From Urbifossiella limnaea (GTDB taxonomy: Bacteria; Planctomycetota; Planctomycetia; Gemmatales; Gemmataceae), in contig NZ_CP036273.1 of the NCBI RefSeq assembly GCF_007747215.1, forward strand, positions 5,192,322-5,256,321: DNA of 64,000 nucleotides, in the 5' to 3' direction. This document shows, piece after piece, positions 9,115 to 17,434 of the stretch. A program made the translations under genes and the position numbers. Position 1 is the stretch's first letter. Every line of letters begins with the position of its first letter. The notes beneath the pieces are model-generated. The model had not been told where the DNA came from. It worked only from the letters and a program-made list of their open reading frames with translations, and searched no databases.

Positions 9115-9330
9115 ATGAATCCCAGGACAGGTGACCCCGTGCATCCGCTCCTCGAAGCCGGCATGACGCGCCAGGATCAGGAGGTGGTGGAACTCCCTCT
9201 GCTGCTGCCGAAGTGGCAGGCGGTCGAGTTGGAGGCTGCCGCACGCCAGCGCGGCATGACAATGGGCCAGTTGCTCCGCCGGGTGATCCGCGAGGTACTC
9301 GACGACGCCGGCACCGGGGCGCGGTCCTAA
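9115..9330 (+). CDS. Small ribbon-helix-helix-like protein
   Basis: A 71-residue protein if started at the ATG at 9115, or 55 residues from the ATG at 9163 (MTRQDQEVVEL); neither has a strong ribosome site, so the start is uncertain. The segment VVELPLLLPKWQAVELEAAARQRGMTMGQLLRRVIREVL has the length and pattern of a ribbon-helix-helix fold: a short beta strand, a helix, a turn at RGMT, and a second amphipathic helix. Such proteins are dimeric DNA-binding repressors, often antitoxins, but no toxin gene is adjacent. Function as a transcription regulator is inference. A strong bidirectional terminator follows. Confidence 0.55.
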   Translation: MNPRTGDPVHPLLEAGMTRQDQEVVELPLLLPKWQAVELEAAARQRGMTMGQLLRRVIREVLDDAGTGARS

Positions 9331-9352
9331 CTCGGCCGCCGGTGTGAACGAA

Positions 9353-9382
9353 AAAGCCCACCCGTTGCAACGGGTGGGCTTT
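9353..9382. terminator. Bidirectional Rho-independent terminator
   Basis: AAAGCCCACCCGTT and AACGGGTGGGCTTT form a perfect 14-base stem with a 2-base loop, flanked by A-rich and T-rich ends. It lies between convergent genes and should end both transcripts. Confidence 0.85.
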
Positions 9383-9390
9383 CCGTTTGG

Positions 9391-12000
9391 TCACTTCCGG
9401 AACGCCGGCGCGGTGCGGTCGCCGCGCGACAGCAGGTACGCCATCAGGTCGAGCACCTCGTCCTCCTTCAGCGTGTCGAGCAGGCCCGCCGGCATCATCG
9501 ACAGACGCGACGGCCGCATGCTCTCGATGTTGTTGCGGTTCACGTCGGCCAGCGCGTTCGGGTCGAGCATGTTCGTGTTCACCTTCACGACGTCGCCGTT
9601 CAGGTTCACGATGCGGCCCACGACCACCCGGTCGTCGGCCGTGCGAATCTCCACGGCCGCGTACTGGTCGCTGATCTCCTTGTTCGGATCGACGATCGAC
9701 TCCAGCAGGTCGCGGGCGTTGAACCGGCCGGCGGCGCCCGACAGGTCGGGGCCGTAACTGCCGCCCTCGTTGTCGTAGCGGTGGCAGGCGAAGCACTTGG
9801 CGGCGCCGAACAGCCGGCGGCCCTTCTCGAAGTCGCGGCCCCCGGCCAGCCCCTTCTCCAGCGCCGGCGCCAGGTCGGCCATCGTGTACGCCTTCACGAA
9901 CGGCCGCGGCGCCTCCTCCGGGATGCGGACCGCCCCCGGCTGCGCGTCGATGATCGGCTTCAGCGCCGTCGCCTCGGCGGGGGTGAGCGTGGCGACGGCG
10001 TCGGCCTTTATCCGGCGGATGAACCCGGCCATGCTGTTGCCGCCGCGGAAGTTGGCGGCGCGGAGGAACCACGTGAAGTACTGCTGCCGCAGTTCGGGCG
10101 TCCACCCGGTGCGGAGCACGCGGAGGGCGCGGAGGTATTCGAGTTGCTCCTCCTGCGTCGGGGCGTCGGCCAGGAGTTTCATCGTCTTCGCGGCCGCGGT
10201 CGGGGATTCCAGGAAGACTAACACCTGACACAACTCGGCGTTCACGAGCCGGTTCTTGGCCGGGAAGGCGGCGTCGAACCGGACCGCGAGTGCCGCGGCG
10301 TCGGCGGCCTCGGGCTTGCCGTAACGGTTGAGCACGACCTGGTACGTCCGCAGCAGGTCGAGCTTTCCGGTGTCGTCGAGCTTGGCGGGGTCGATGCGGC
10401 CGAGCGCGGCGAGAAGCTTGCCGCGCAGGTCGGCGCTCGGCGGGGCGGCGCCGGGTGCGCGGTGGAACGGGTCTTGCGCGCCCACCCGGGCCAGTGCGAG
10501 CACGGCGGGGATGGCCTTGAGCGGGTCGGCCTCGGCGAGCGCCTTGTCGGCCCACGTCGGCGTCGGCTGGTGTTCCAGCGCCACGCGGGCGGCGAACGAC
10601 GCGAAGCGGTCCTTCGAGTCGAGCAGTTTCCACGCCGCCGGCACCGCCTCGGGCGCCTGCTTCGTGTGGTACTGCTCGACCGCCAACCGGTCGGCGCGGG
10701 ACACGCCGGCGGGGCCGTCGCCGCGGCGGGTCGTCGGCGGCTCGACGCCTTCGCCGGAGTACGTGACGCGGTACAGACCGCTGGTGGTGCGGCGGCCGCC
10801 GATGGTGAAGTACAGGGCGCCGTCCGTCGGGTTCACCACCAGGTCGGTCAGCGGCAGCGGCGTGCCGGTGATGAACTCCTCGACCTCACTCTTGTAGCCG
10901 CTCCCCTCCGGCGCGAGGTGCACGGCGTACAGCTTGCCGTAGCTCCAGTCGCAGATGAACAGCGCCTGCTGGTAGCGGGCCGGGAAGCGGGCGCCGTAGC
11001 CGAAGGCGACGCCGGTCGGCGAGCCGGGGCCGATGTTCGCCACGCCCGGCAGGTTGTCGAGGTAGTACGGCGGGAACTTGCCGGCCCCGTTCCGCCAGCC
11101 GAACTCGCTGCCGCTCGTGACCAGGCACACGCGCGTCGGCCGGTACCACGGCGTGTTGAAGTCCCACTCCATGTCGGCGTCGTAGGTGAACAGGTCGCCG
11201 GCGGCGTTGTACGCGGCGTCGTACTGGTTGCGGAAGCCGACGCTGAACAGCTCCCAGTTGGTACCGTCGGGCGACACGTTGTAGATGGCCCCGCCCGGCC
11301 CCATCACGCCGGCCATGAAGCCGTTGCCGTCGGGGAGCCGCGGGAGCAGGTGGTCTTCGCCCCACACCGGCGGCACGCGGGTGGTGTCGAACTTGGTGAG
11401 GGCCGTCTGGTTGCCGCACACGACGGTGAGGCGCTTGCCGTCGGGGTGCTTCAGCACCGCGTGCGGGCCGTGCTCGCCGAGGCCGCCGTTCTTGTAGCCC
11501 TCGAACTTCCGCAGCAACTGCACCCGGTCGGGTACGTCGTCGCCGTTCGTGTCGGTGACGCGGTACAGCCCGCCCTTCTCGTTGTGGTTGACGACGACGT
11601 ACAGCGCGTCGAAGGCGTACAGCAGCCCCTGCGCCATGCCGATGTCCACCGGCAGTTTCTCGACCCTCGTGTCGGTCGACTTGCCGTTCAGCGGCGGCGG
11701 CGTGATGCGGTACAGCGCCCCGTACTGGTCGGAGGTGACGAGCCGGCCCTTCGGGTCGACGCACAGCGCGACCCACGACCCCTGCTCGGCCTTGGGGACG
11801 GTGTAGAGCAGTTCGACCTTGAAGCCCTTGGCGACCTTCATGGTCGCGGGGTCGGTGGCCGGCGACGCCTTGGCGGGAGCCTTCGGCGGCGGCTGGGCGG
11901 CCTTCTTCTTGATCTGCCCGTCGGCGGTCGGAACGCCGGCGACGGTGAACACTGCGGCCGCGAGCGCGGCGAGCGCGACGGCGAGTCGAACGCGGGGCAT
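9391..12000 (-). CDS. PVC-type membrane-bound dehydrogenase with C-terminal heme domain
   Basis: An 869-residue exported protein: signal peptide (residues 1-28), a Pro/Lys-rich spacer, then an N-terminal beta-propeller of the planctomycete membrane-bound dehydrogenase type (glucose/sorbosone dehydrogenase-like: WVALCVDPKGRLV, GLLYAFDALYVV, DLVVNPTDGALYFTIGG), a central alpha-helical repeat region (about 430-700), and a C-terminal heme-binding module with CFACH at residues 736-740 and a distal Met-rich segment MRPSRLSMMPAG. This architecture is largely restricted to the Planctomycetes-Verrucomicrobia group and is thought to oxidise sugars or related compounds in the periplasm, passing electrons to the heme. 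The substrate is unknown. It follows, on the same strand, another large heme protein gene with a hairpin between them. Confidence 0.85.
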   Translation of the reverse strand: MPRVRLAVALAALAAAVFTVAGVPTADGQIKKKAAQPPPKAPAKASPATDPATMKVAKGFKVELLYTVPKAEQGSWVALCVDPKGRLVTSDQYGALYRITPPPLNGKSTDTRVEKLPVDIGMAQGLLYAFDALYVVVNHNEKGGLYRVTDTNGDDVPDRVQLLRKFEGYKNGGLGEHGPHAVLKHPDGKRLTVVCGNQTALTKFDTTRVPPVWGEDHLLPRLPDGNGFMAGVMGPGGAIYNVSPDGTNWELFSVGFRNQYDAAYNAAGDLFTYDADMEWDFNTPWYRPTRVCLVTSGSEFGWRNGAGKFPPYYLDNLPGVANIGPGSPTGVAFGYGARFPARYQQALFICDWSYGKLYAVHLAPEGSGYKSEVEEFITGTPLPLTDLVVNPTDGALYFTIGGRRTTSGLYRVTYSGEGVEPPTTRRGDGPAGVSRADRLAVEQYHTKQAPEAVPAAWKLLDSKDRFASFAARVALEHQPTPTWADKALAEADPLKAIPAVLALARVGAQDPFHRAPGAAPPSADLRGKLLAALGRIDPAKLDDTGKLDLLRTYQVVLNRYGKPEAADAAALAVRFDAAFPAKNRLVNAELCQVLVFLESPTAAAKTMKLLADAPTQEEQLEYLRALRVLRTGWTPELRQQYFTWFLRAANFRGGNSMAGFIRRIKADAVATLTPAEATALKPIIDAQPGAVRIPEEAPRPFVKAYTMADLAPALEKGLAGGRDFEKGRRLFGAAKCFACHRYDNEGGSYGPDLSGAAGRFNARDLLESIVDPNKEISDQYAAVEIRTADDRVVVGRIVNLNGDVVKVNTNMLDPNALADVNRNNIESMRPSRLSMMPAGLLDTLKEDEVLDLMAYLLSRGDRTAPAFRK

Positions 12001-12044
12001 CGGGGAGGGCTCCGTGCGGGTGGTGGAAGTGTATCAAGAAGTGC

Positions 12045-12090
12045 CGCCGCTTGCGGCTTCGCGCTGGGCGACGCGAAGCCGCAAGCGGCG
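12045..12090. repeat. Palindromic element between two heme-protein genes
   Basis: Two perfect 19-base arms (12045-12063 and 12072-12090) flank an 8-base loop. The element touches the stop codon of the upstream gene at 12091. It resembles a REP-type extragenic palindrome and may end or stabilise the upstream transcript. Confidence 0.75.
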
Positions 12091-15000
12091 TTACTGGGCG
12101 CTGAAAACTCGCTCGGCGCGCGTCACGTTCCCGGCGCGATCTCGCACCGCAACCGTCAGCACCGCACGCGGCGTAGTCAGCGGCGCGGCCAGGGGGAGTT
12201 CCCACACGCCCGGCCCCGCGGGGCGGAACCGCGGTGCCAGGTTCGTCCCCGCCGCCGACCCGTCGATCGCCACGTCGGCAGTTACGGTGAACCCGGTCGC
12301 GTCCAGCCCGACGGTGTCGTGCGCGCCGATCAGCAGCCGCGTCAGCGGGGGGTTCGCCCCGGCCCGCGGCTGGGCCACGGTCAGCGTCGGCCGCTGGTCG
12401 TCGGCGAGCCAGCCGCGGCCCTTGCGGTCCAGGTCGATCGGGCACCCCAGGTCGATCCAGCGGACCAGCGTCAGCCGGTCCTCGTCGGTAAGACCCTTCA
12501 CCTTCCCCGCCTTCACCGCGTCGGGCGGCGGCATGACGCTGCCGACGTAGTCCAGGTCGGCGCGGTTGCGGTTCGCCACGGTGTTCGTCACCGGCTCGCC
12601 CTTCAGGCTCAACGTGCGCGCGTTGCCGGGCTCCGTCTCGGTCGGGAAGTCGTCGTTGCTCCAGCCGTCGAGCCGCCGGCCGAACACCTTCCACGCCAGC
12701 AGGCTGCGGCGCGACTGGAACATCCGCACGTACCGCGACGCGTTCGGCAGCCGCCACGACTCCGTTAGCGGCTTGTGGCCGAACCGCGCCGCCCCGTCCA
12801 TCGCCAGCCGGTAGTACGTGCCGGGCACGTCGTCGCAGTCCGGCAGGTTCACCGTCCTGGCGTCGTCGAGCACGAGGTTTCCCGCGGCCTTGCCGGCCTT
12901 CGACGTGTGGCACGCGGCGCAGCTGCGGTCGAGGATCGGCTTGATGTCGCGGAAGTACTCCACGTCCACGACGCCGGCCGCGGTCTTCAGACCGGTCTCG
13001 GCCTTGTCGTCCCAGCGCTTGCCGGACGAATCGTTCGCCCGGGTGGTGACCAGCGGCGTGCCGCGGGTCAGGTCGAACACGTCGTAGTCGGGCCGGGCCG
13101 CGGCCGTCGTCTCGAACAGCGTCGGCTTCTGGCTGTGGGCGTGGCACCCGCCGCAGTCGTTGCGGATCTCGCCGGGCCGCACCTGGTGCCACGTCTGGGC
13201 CATGTTCAGCACCATGCCGTGCCGGTCGATGGTCTGGAACGTAAACCCCACGTCGGCCGGAATCCTGGCCAGGAAGCTGGTGTCCGGGTTGCCGTCGGGG
13301 TCCAGCGGCTCCTTGCCGTCGGTGAACTTGCGGACCGGGATTTCGCCCAGGATGCGAAGGCGCTCCGTGGCGTGGCTGCGGAACGTGCGGCCGCTCGCGG
13401 GGCCGACGGGCCGGTCGGTCATCGGCTCCATCATGAGGATCCGCACGGCGTGAACGTCGGCGTTGCTGTACCGTCCGGCGTCGGCCCCCTGGTTGAACCA
13501 GTTCCCCGACGGCAGCTCGGCGGAGTTGAACGCCCCCAGGTCGGCGTAGCCGGTGGCGTCGGGCGCGGCCGCGGTCACGCCCTTCACGACGCCGTTCGGG
13601 TAGCTCTCGCGCTTGAGTAGGCTGGACGTGCCGACCAGCCCGAACGGCGTCCCCGCCGGCAGGTGCTTCGACAGCTTGCCGTCGTTGGCGAGCGTGGGCA
13701 GCCGGGCCGGCTCCTTGACACCGTGGACGGCGGAGTACGGCACGACGGCCCGCGGCCAGTGCTCGTTGTAGCGCGGGTCGTCCTTGATCTTGAGCAGCCG
13801 GCCCGGCTCGTCAATCGCCTTGCCGTCCTTCAGCAGGTAAATGCCGCTGTCCACCGCGGGGACGTGGACCGTGTACCCGCCGTTCACCGGGCCGGGCGAC
13901 CACGCCAGCAACAAGTGGTTCTTCGGCGCCGCCGACGGGTGCGTCACCTTGCCGACGCGCGGGCCGGTGGGCTGCTGGCGCGGCCGGATCGTACCGGGGA
14001 TCGGGGCCGGGGCCATTGCACCGGAGGCGAAGTCGGCCGGGCCTTCGTCGGCGCGGGCGAATCGCGTCAGCGACGCGATGCCGACCGGGCTGAACGGCAG
14101 GCGGCGGGTGCGGGGCGTGGCGCCCTCGCGGCCATGTTGCAGCGCGGGGTTGCGCGGGTCGTCGGCGTAGCCCGGCCCGAACGGCGGCTGCCCGGCCGGC
14201 GGCCCCGGCGGGAACACGACCAGCGACCCGAACCCGTTGCTCGTCTGGTTGTAGTACTCCTCGGCGACCACGCGGCCGTCGCTCAGCTGCGTCTGGAAGT
14301 GGTACGCGGTCGGGTTCGGCCCCGGGTTGAACGCCGACACCATCGGTCCCCAGTTCGTGCCGTCCGGGTGGATCGTCCACAGCCCCCACAGGATCGAGTG
14401 CCGTAGCCCCTGACTCTCCAGACTGCTGAACATCACCCGGCCGTCCTGCAGCACCGTGGGGTGGAGCGCCCCGCCGAGGTTGAGGTGGCCGACGCACTCG
14501 ACGTTCGTGCCGTCGTCGTCCATCACGAAGAGCTGCATCAGGTGCGGCAGCCGCTTCGGCGGCTTGAAGGCGTTGCGGTTGCTCGTGAACATCACCTTCC
14601 CGCCCGGCAGCGGGCACGGGCCGAGGTTGAACACGCCGTATGGGATCGAGTTCTTGGCGGGCTCGGCGGTGCGGAAGTCCTTCGACCACGCCCCCGCGCC
14701 GAGGTTCGGCGTGAACGTCTGCGTCGTGAGGCGGCGGCTCTCGCGCGTCTTCAGGTGGAGCTTGTAGATGTCCGCACCCGCGGGCGGCCCCTGCGTGTGG
14801 CTGCCGCCGGCGAGGTCGTGGAAGAGGGCGTAATAGACCCACTCGCCGTCGAACGAGATCACCGGGTCGGTGACGGCCCCTTTCCCGCCGGGCACGAGCA
14901 CCTCCTCGGTGCCGTCCGGGTGGAGGAGCATGAGGTCGGCGCCGGGGTCGGTGTACGTGGGGTTGGCGATCTCCGCCCAGCTGGTGCCGACGGCGTCGCC

Positions 15001-15165
15001 CTTGCGCGGCATGCGGACGTAGACGATGTCGTAGTCGATCCGCACGGCGGGGTCGGTGGCGACGGGCTTCGGGCTGATGTCGAGCGGGCGGGGGGCGGCG
15101 ACGGGCTGGGCGATTGCGGCGGAGGCGAGGGCCGCGAGCGGCAGCAGGGCGGCGAGGCGGGACAT
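12091..15165 (-). CDS. Di-heme WD40-like/hydrazine-synthase-alpha-like secreted protein
   Basis: A 1024-residue exported protein with a signal peptide (residues 1-19). The first 450 residues look like a PD40/TolB-type beta-propeller (DLMLLHPDGTEEVLVPGG, DPVISFDGEWVYYALF, VMFTSNRNAF, VMFSSLESQG). Two c-type heme motifs follow, CGGCH near residue 671 and CAACH near residue 749, and the C-terminus (from about 900) is an immunoglobulin-like beta domain (ATGFTVTADVAIDG to the end). This domain order matches planctomycete proteins annotated as hydrazine synthase alpha subunit-like. Nothing else for hydrazine synthesis (beta or gamma subunits) is here, so an anammox role is not implied. It is probably a periplasmic multiheme oxidoreductase with unknown substrate. 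Confidence 0.75.
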   Translation of the reverse strand: MSRLAALLPLAALASAAIAQPVAAPRPLDISPKPVATDPAVRIDYDIVYVRMPRKGDAVGTSWAEIANPTYTDPGADLMLLHPDGTEEVLVPGGKGAVTDPVISFDGEWVYYALFHDLAGGSHTQGPPAGADIYKLHLKTRESRRLTTQTFTPNLGAGAWSKDFRTAEPAKNSIPYGVFNLGPCPLPGGKVMFTSNRNAFKPPKRLPHLMQLFVMDDDGTNVECVGHLNLGGALHPTVLQDGRVMFSSLESQGLRHSILWGLWTIHPDGTNWGPMVSAFNPGPNPTAYHFQTQLSDGRVVAEEYYNQTSNGFGSLVVFPPGPPAGQPPFGPGYADDPRNPALQHGREGATPRTRRLPFSPVGIASLTRFARADEGPADFASGAMAPAPIPGTIRPRQQPTGPRVGKVTHPSAAPKNHLLLAWSPGPVNGGYTVHVPAVDSGIYLLKDGKAIDEPGRLLKIKDDPRYNEHWPRAVVPYSAVHGVKEPARLPTLANDGKLSKHLPAGTPFGLVGTSSLLKRESYPNGVVKGVTAAAPDATGYADLGAFNSAELPSGNWFNQGADAGRYSNADVHAVRILMMEPMTDRPVGPASGRTFRSHATERLRILGEIPVRKFTDGKEPLDPDGNPDTSFLARIPADVGFTFQTIDRHGMVLNMAQTWHQVRPGEIRNDCGGCHAHSQKPTLFETTAAARPDYDVFDLTRGTPLVTTRANDSSGKRWDDKAETGLKTAAGVVDVEYFRDIKPILDRSCAACHTSKAGKAAGNLVLDDARTVNLPDCDDVPGTYYRLAMDGAARFGHKPLTESWRLPNASRYVRMFQSRRSLLAWKVFGRRLDGWSNDDFPTETEPGNARTLSLKGEPVTNTVANRNRADLDYVGSVMPPPDAVKAGKVKGLTDEDRLTLVRWIDLGCPIDLDRKGRGWLADDQRPTLTVAQPRAGANPPLTRLLIGAHDTVGLDATGFTVTADVAIDGSAAGTNLAPRFRPAGPGVWELPLAAPLTTPRAVLTVAVRDRAGNVTRAERVFSAQ

Positions 15166-15192
15166 GCGGCCTCCAAAGGGTGGGAAACAAGA

Positions 15193-15314
15193 TTAACCAC
15201 AGAGTCACAGAGAACACAGAGAGAAGACGAAAGGCCGAGATCGAACAATTGCTGCAATTGTCTTCCCTCGGCCTTCTGTCTTCCTCTCTGTGCCCTCTGT
15301 GACTCTGTGGTTAA
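15193..15314. repeat. Nested long inverted repeat
   Basis: Outer arms of 20 bases (15193-15212 and 15295-15314) pair perfectly. The inner parts pair with small bulges (AAGGCCGAG with CTCGGCCTT), and the tip holds a third perfect stem ACAATT-GCTGC-AATTGT. The whole 122-base unit could fold into one long rod. It fills the spacer between two minus-strand genes and has the look of a dispersed non-coding element. Confidence 0.8.
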
Positions 15315-15333
15315 CACGCCGTCACTCGATCAC

Positions 15334-15873
15334 TCACTCGACGGCGGTGCGGGCGGCGGCGGCGATGTCGGCGGCCTTGGCGACGGCCGACTTCGTGTCG
15401 CTGAACCCGTAGCTCTGGGTGATCTCGCCGCCGCGCTTGTAGACCAGCACGGTGACGGCGGCGCTCTTGTTCAGCTTGTACGCGCCCGGGCCGTCGGTGT
15501 CGGTGGCCACGGTCAGCGGGGCGGTCAGCTTGTGGGTGGTCTGGAGCTTCTCCAGGTCCGACCCGGTGACCCCGCCGATGCCGATGACGCAGGTGCCGAG
15601 CTTGGCGTTGGTCTTCTGGACGGCGTCCACGGCCTGGACCAGCTTGGCGACGTTCTCGTCGGCCTTCTGGGTGAAGATCAGGACGGCGGCCGGGGTCTGG
15701 TCGGCGGAGAACTTGCAGACGTAGCAGAGGGTCTCGCCGGCCTTCTCGCCGGTGAACGCCTTCACGTTGAAGGCGCCGCCGATCTTCTTGCCCGGGCCCG
15801 ACTTCACGTCGTCGGCCTTGGCGCCGGTGAGGGCCAGCCCGACAACCGCCGCCAGCGACAGCATCACGCGCAT
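15334..15873 (-). CDS. Secreted thioredoxin-like protein with CxxC
   Basis: A 179-residue protein starting at the ATG at 15873, preceded by GGAGG. Residues 1-20 form a signal peptide. The mature protein has a CYVCK motif (about residue 52) just before a hydrophobic strand AAVLIFTQ, and later PLTVATDTDGPGAYKL and VTVLVYKRGGEITQSYGF, which resemble the strands and cis-Pro region of a thioredoxin fold. The CxxC comes before the first core strand rather than after it as in thioredoxin, so disulfide chemistry is uncertain. It may be a periplasmic redox or redox-derived protein. It is preceded, 149 bases away, by the phosphofructokinase gene on the same strand. Confidence 0.65.
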   Translation of the reverse strand: MRVMLSLAAVVGLALTGAKADDVKSGPGKKIGGAFNVKAFTGEKAGETLCYVCKFSADQTPAAVLIFTQKADENVAKLVQAVDAVQKTNAKLGTCVIGIGGVTGSDLEKLQTTHKLTAPLTVATDTDGPGAYKLNKSAAVTVLVYKRGGEITQSYGFSDTKSAVAKAADIAAAARTAVE

Positions 15874-16022
15874 CACATCATCCTCCAGGGTGCCACGGTC
15901 CGGCCCCGCCCGCCGGAGAGGCGGCAGGGCGTGGGGGCCGGTGAGGGCGATTCTAGCCCGCCCGGCCCCGTGCGGACATACAGACGCCCGGCGCGGGTCT
16001 GACATTCGATTCCCGCCCGACT

Positions 16023-17342
16023 TCATCCGAACGCCGCCGGCTGGCCGGTCGATTCCAGCACGCTCATCCACAGGTCGCCGTTCGGGTCGACCGTGTGCCG
16101 GTCGCGCACCGCCAGCGGGATCGGCAGCAGCACGAACCGGCCGTGCCACCGGCTCACCACCACCTCCGTCCGCCCCGCCATCGCCGCGTGAACGGCGTTG
16201 TGCGCCAGCCGCAGGCAGTACACGGCGTCGAACGAGTTCGCCTTCACGCTCCGGATCGAGTAGCTCGGGTCGATGTACTTGAGGTTCAGTTCCAGGTTCG
16301 CCGCCGCGAAGTCCTCGGTGATCCGCTTCCGCAGGAAGACGCCGACGTCGCCCAGCTTCGCGTTCCCGGAGGCGTCGGCGCCGGTCGCCGACTCCATCAG
16401 CTCCTGCCCGGCCCCCTCGGCCACCACCACGACCGCGTGCCCGCTCCGCTGCACGCGGCGCCGCAGCGCGGCCAGGAAGCCGTTCTCCCCGTCGAGCCGG
16501 AACGGCACCTCGGGGATGAGCACGAAGTTGGCGTCGTTGCGGGCGAGGGCCGCGTAGCAGGCGATGAACCCCGAGTGCCGGCCCATCAGCTTCACCAGGC
16601 CGATGCCGTTCGGCGACGCCTTCGCCTCCGCGTGCGCCGAGTGGATCGAGTCCGCGGCGACGGAGAACGCCGTCTGGAAGCCGAAGCTCTGGTCGATGAA
16701 GCAGATGTCGTTGTCGATCGTCTTGGGTATGCCGACGACGGCGATCTTCCGCCCCCGGGCCTCGACCTCGCGGCTGATGGCCTGCGCCCCGCGGAGGGTG
16801 CCGTCGCCGCCGACCACGAACAGCACGTTCACCCCCATCCGCTCCAGGCAGTCCACGATCTCGCCGGCGTTCTGCTCGCCGCGGGACGTGCCGAGGATGG
16901 TGCCGCCGGCCTCGTTGATCTGGCTGACCGACTGCGGCGTCAGGTCCACGACCGGCCGCTTGTACTTGGGGATGAACCCCTGGTACCCGTTGCAGAACCC
17001 GCTGATGCGGCGGACGCCGTAGAGGAAGTGGAGTTCCATGACGAGCGCCCGGATCACGTCGTTGAACCCGGGGCAGAGGCCGCCGCAGGTGACGATGCCG
17101 GCGTGCGTCTTGGACGGGTCGAAGTAGATCTCGGGCCGCGGGCCGGCCGGCTCGAAGCCGGGGATGTCGTCGGGCGAACTGCCGCGGCGGGCGAGGGCGG
17201 AGGCGGTGTCGTCGAACAGGACGCGGTCGGCGGGGTCGACGTTGTAGTAGCTCCGCTCGCGCGGCTTGAGGAGGTGGAGCATCGGCGACTCGACCCGGCA
17301 CGGGCCGAGCGACTTGACGACGAGTTCGTCGCGGTTGACCAC
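16023..17342 (-). CDS. ATP-dependent 6-phosphofructokinase, long form
   Basis: A 439-residue phosphofructokinase. It phosphorylates fructose 6-phosphate to the 1,6-bisphosphate in glycolysis. Motifs: VTCGGLCPGFNDVI (phosphate loop), GGDGTLRGA, PKTIDNDICF with the catalytic Asp, and LMGRHSGF for fructose phosphate binding. The Gly in GGDGT marks ATP use, whereas the Lys in PKTIDND is typical of PPi-linked enzymes; this combination occurs in the long plant-like group of ATP-PFKs. The roughly 80-residue N-terminal extension fits that group too. The start is a GTG at 17342 with GGAG upstream. Regulation by allosteric sites is not evident from sequence. Confidence 0.9.
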   Translation of the reverse strand: MVNRDELVVKSLGPCRVESPMLHLLKPRERSYYNVDPADRVLFDDTASALARRGSSPDDIPGFEPAGPRPEIYFDPSKTHAGIVTCGGLCPGFNDVIRALVMELHFLYGVRRISGFCNGYQGFIPKYKRPVVDLTPQSVSQINEAGGTILGTSRGEQNAGEIVDCLERMGVNVLFVVGGDGTLRGAQAISREVEARGRKIAVVGIPKTIDNDICFIDQSFGFQTAFSVAADSIHSAHAEAKASPNGIGLVKLMGRHSGFIACYAALARNDANFVLIPEVPFRLDGENGFLAALRRRVQRSGHAVVVVAEGAGQELMESATGADASGNAKLGDVGVFLRKRITEDFAAANLELNLKYIDPSYSIRSVKANSFDAVYCLRLAHNAVHAAMAGRTEVVVSRWHGRFVLLPIPLAVRDRHTVDPNGDLWMSVLESTGQPAAFG

Positions 17343-17434
17343 GGGGTGTACTCCACGGCCCCGCCGCGGCCGCGGTCGGCGGCGCGGGCGGGGGTCGGGA
17401 GAGGGAGCGGTGGGGGGATTCTACGAACGGCGCC

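Noticed and set aside
12091-15165. Anammox hydrazine synthase
   Set aside because: Only the alpha-like domain pattern is present, without beta/gamma subunits or hydrazine dehydrogenase, and the pattern is widespread in non-anammox planctomycetes.
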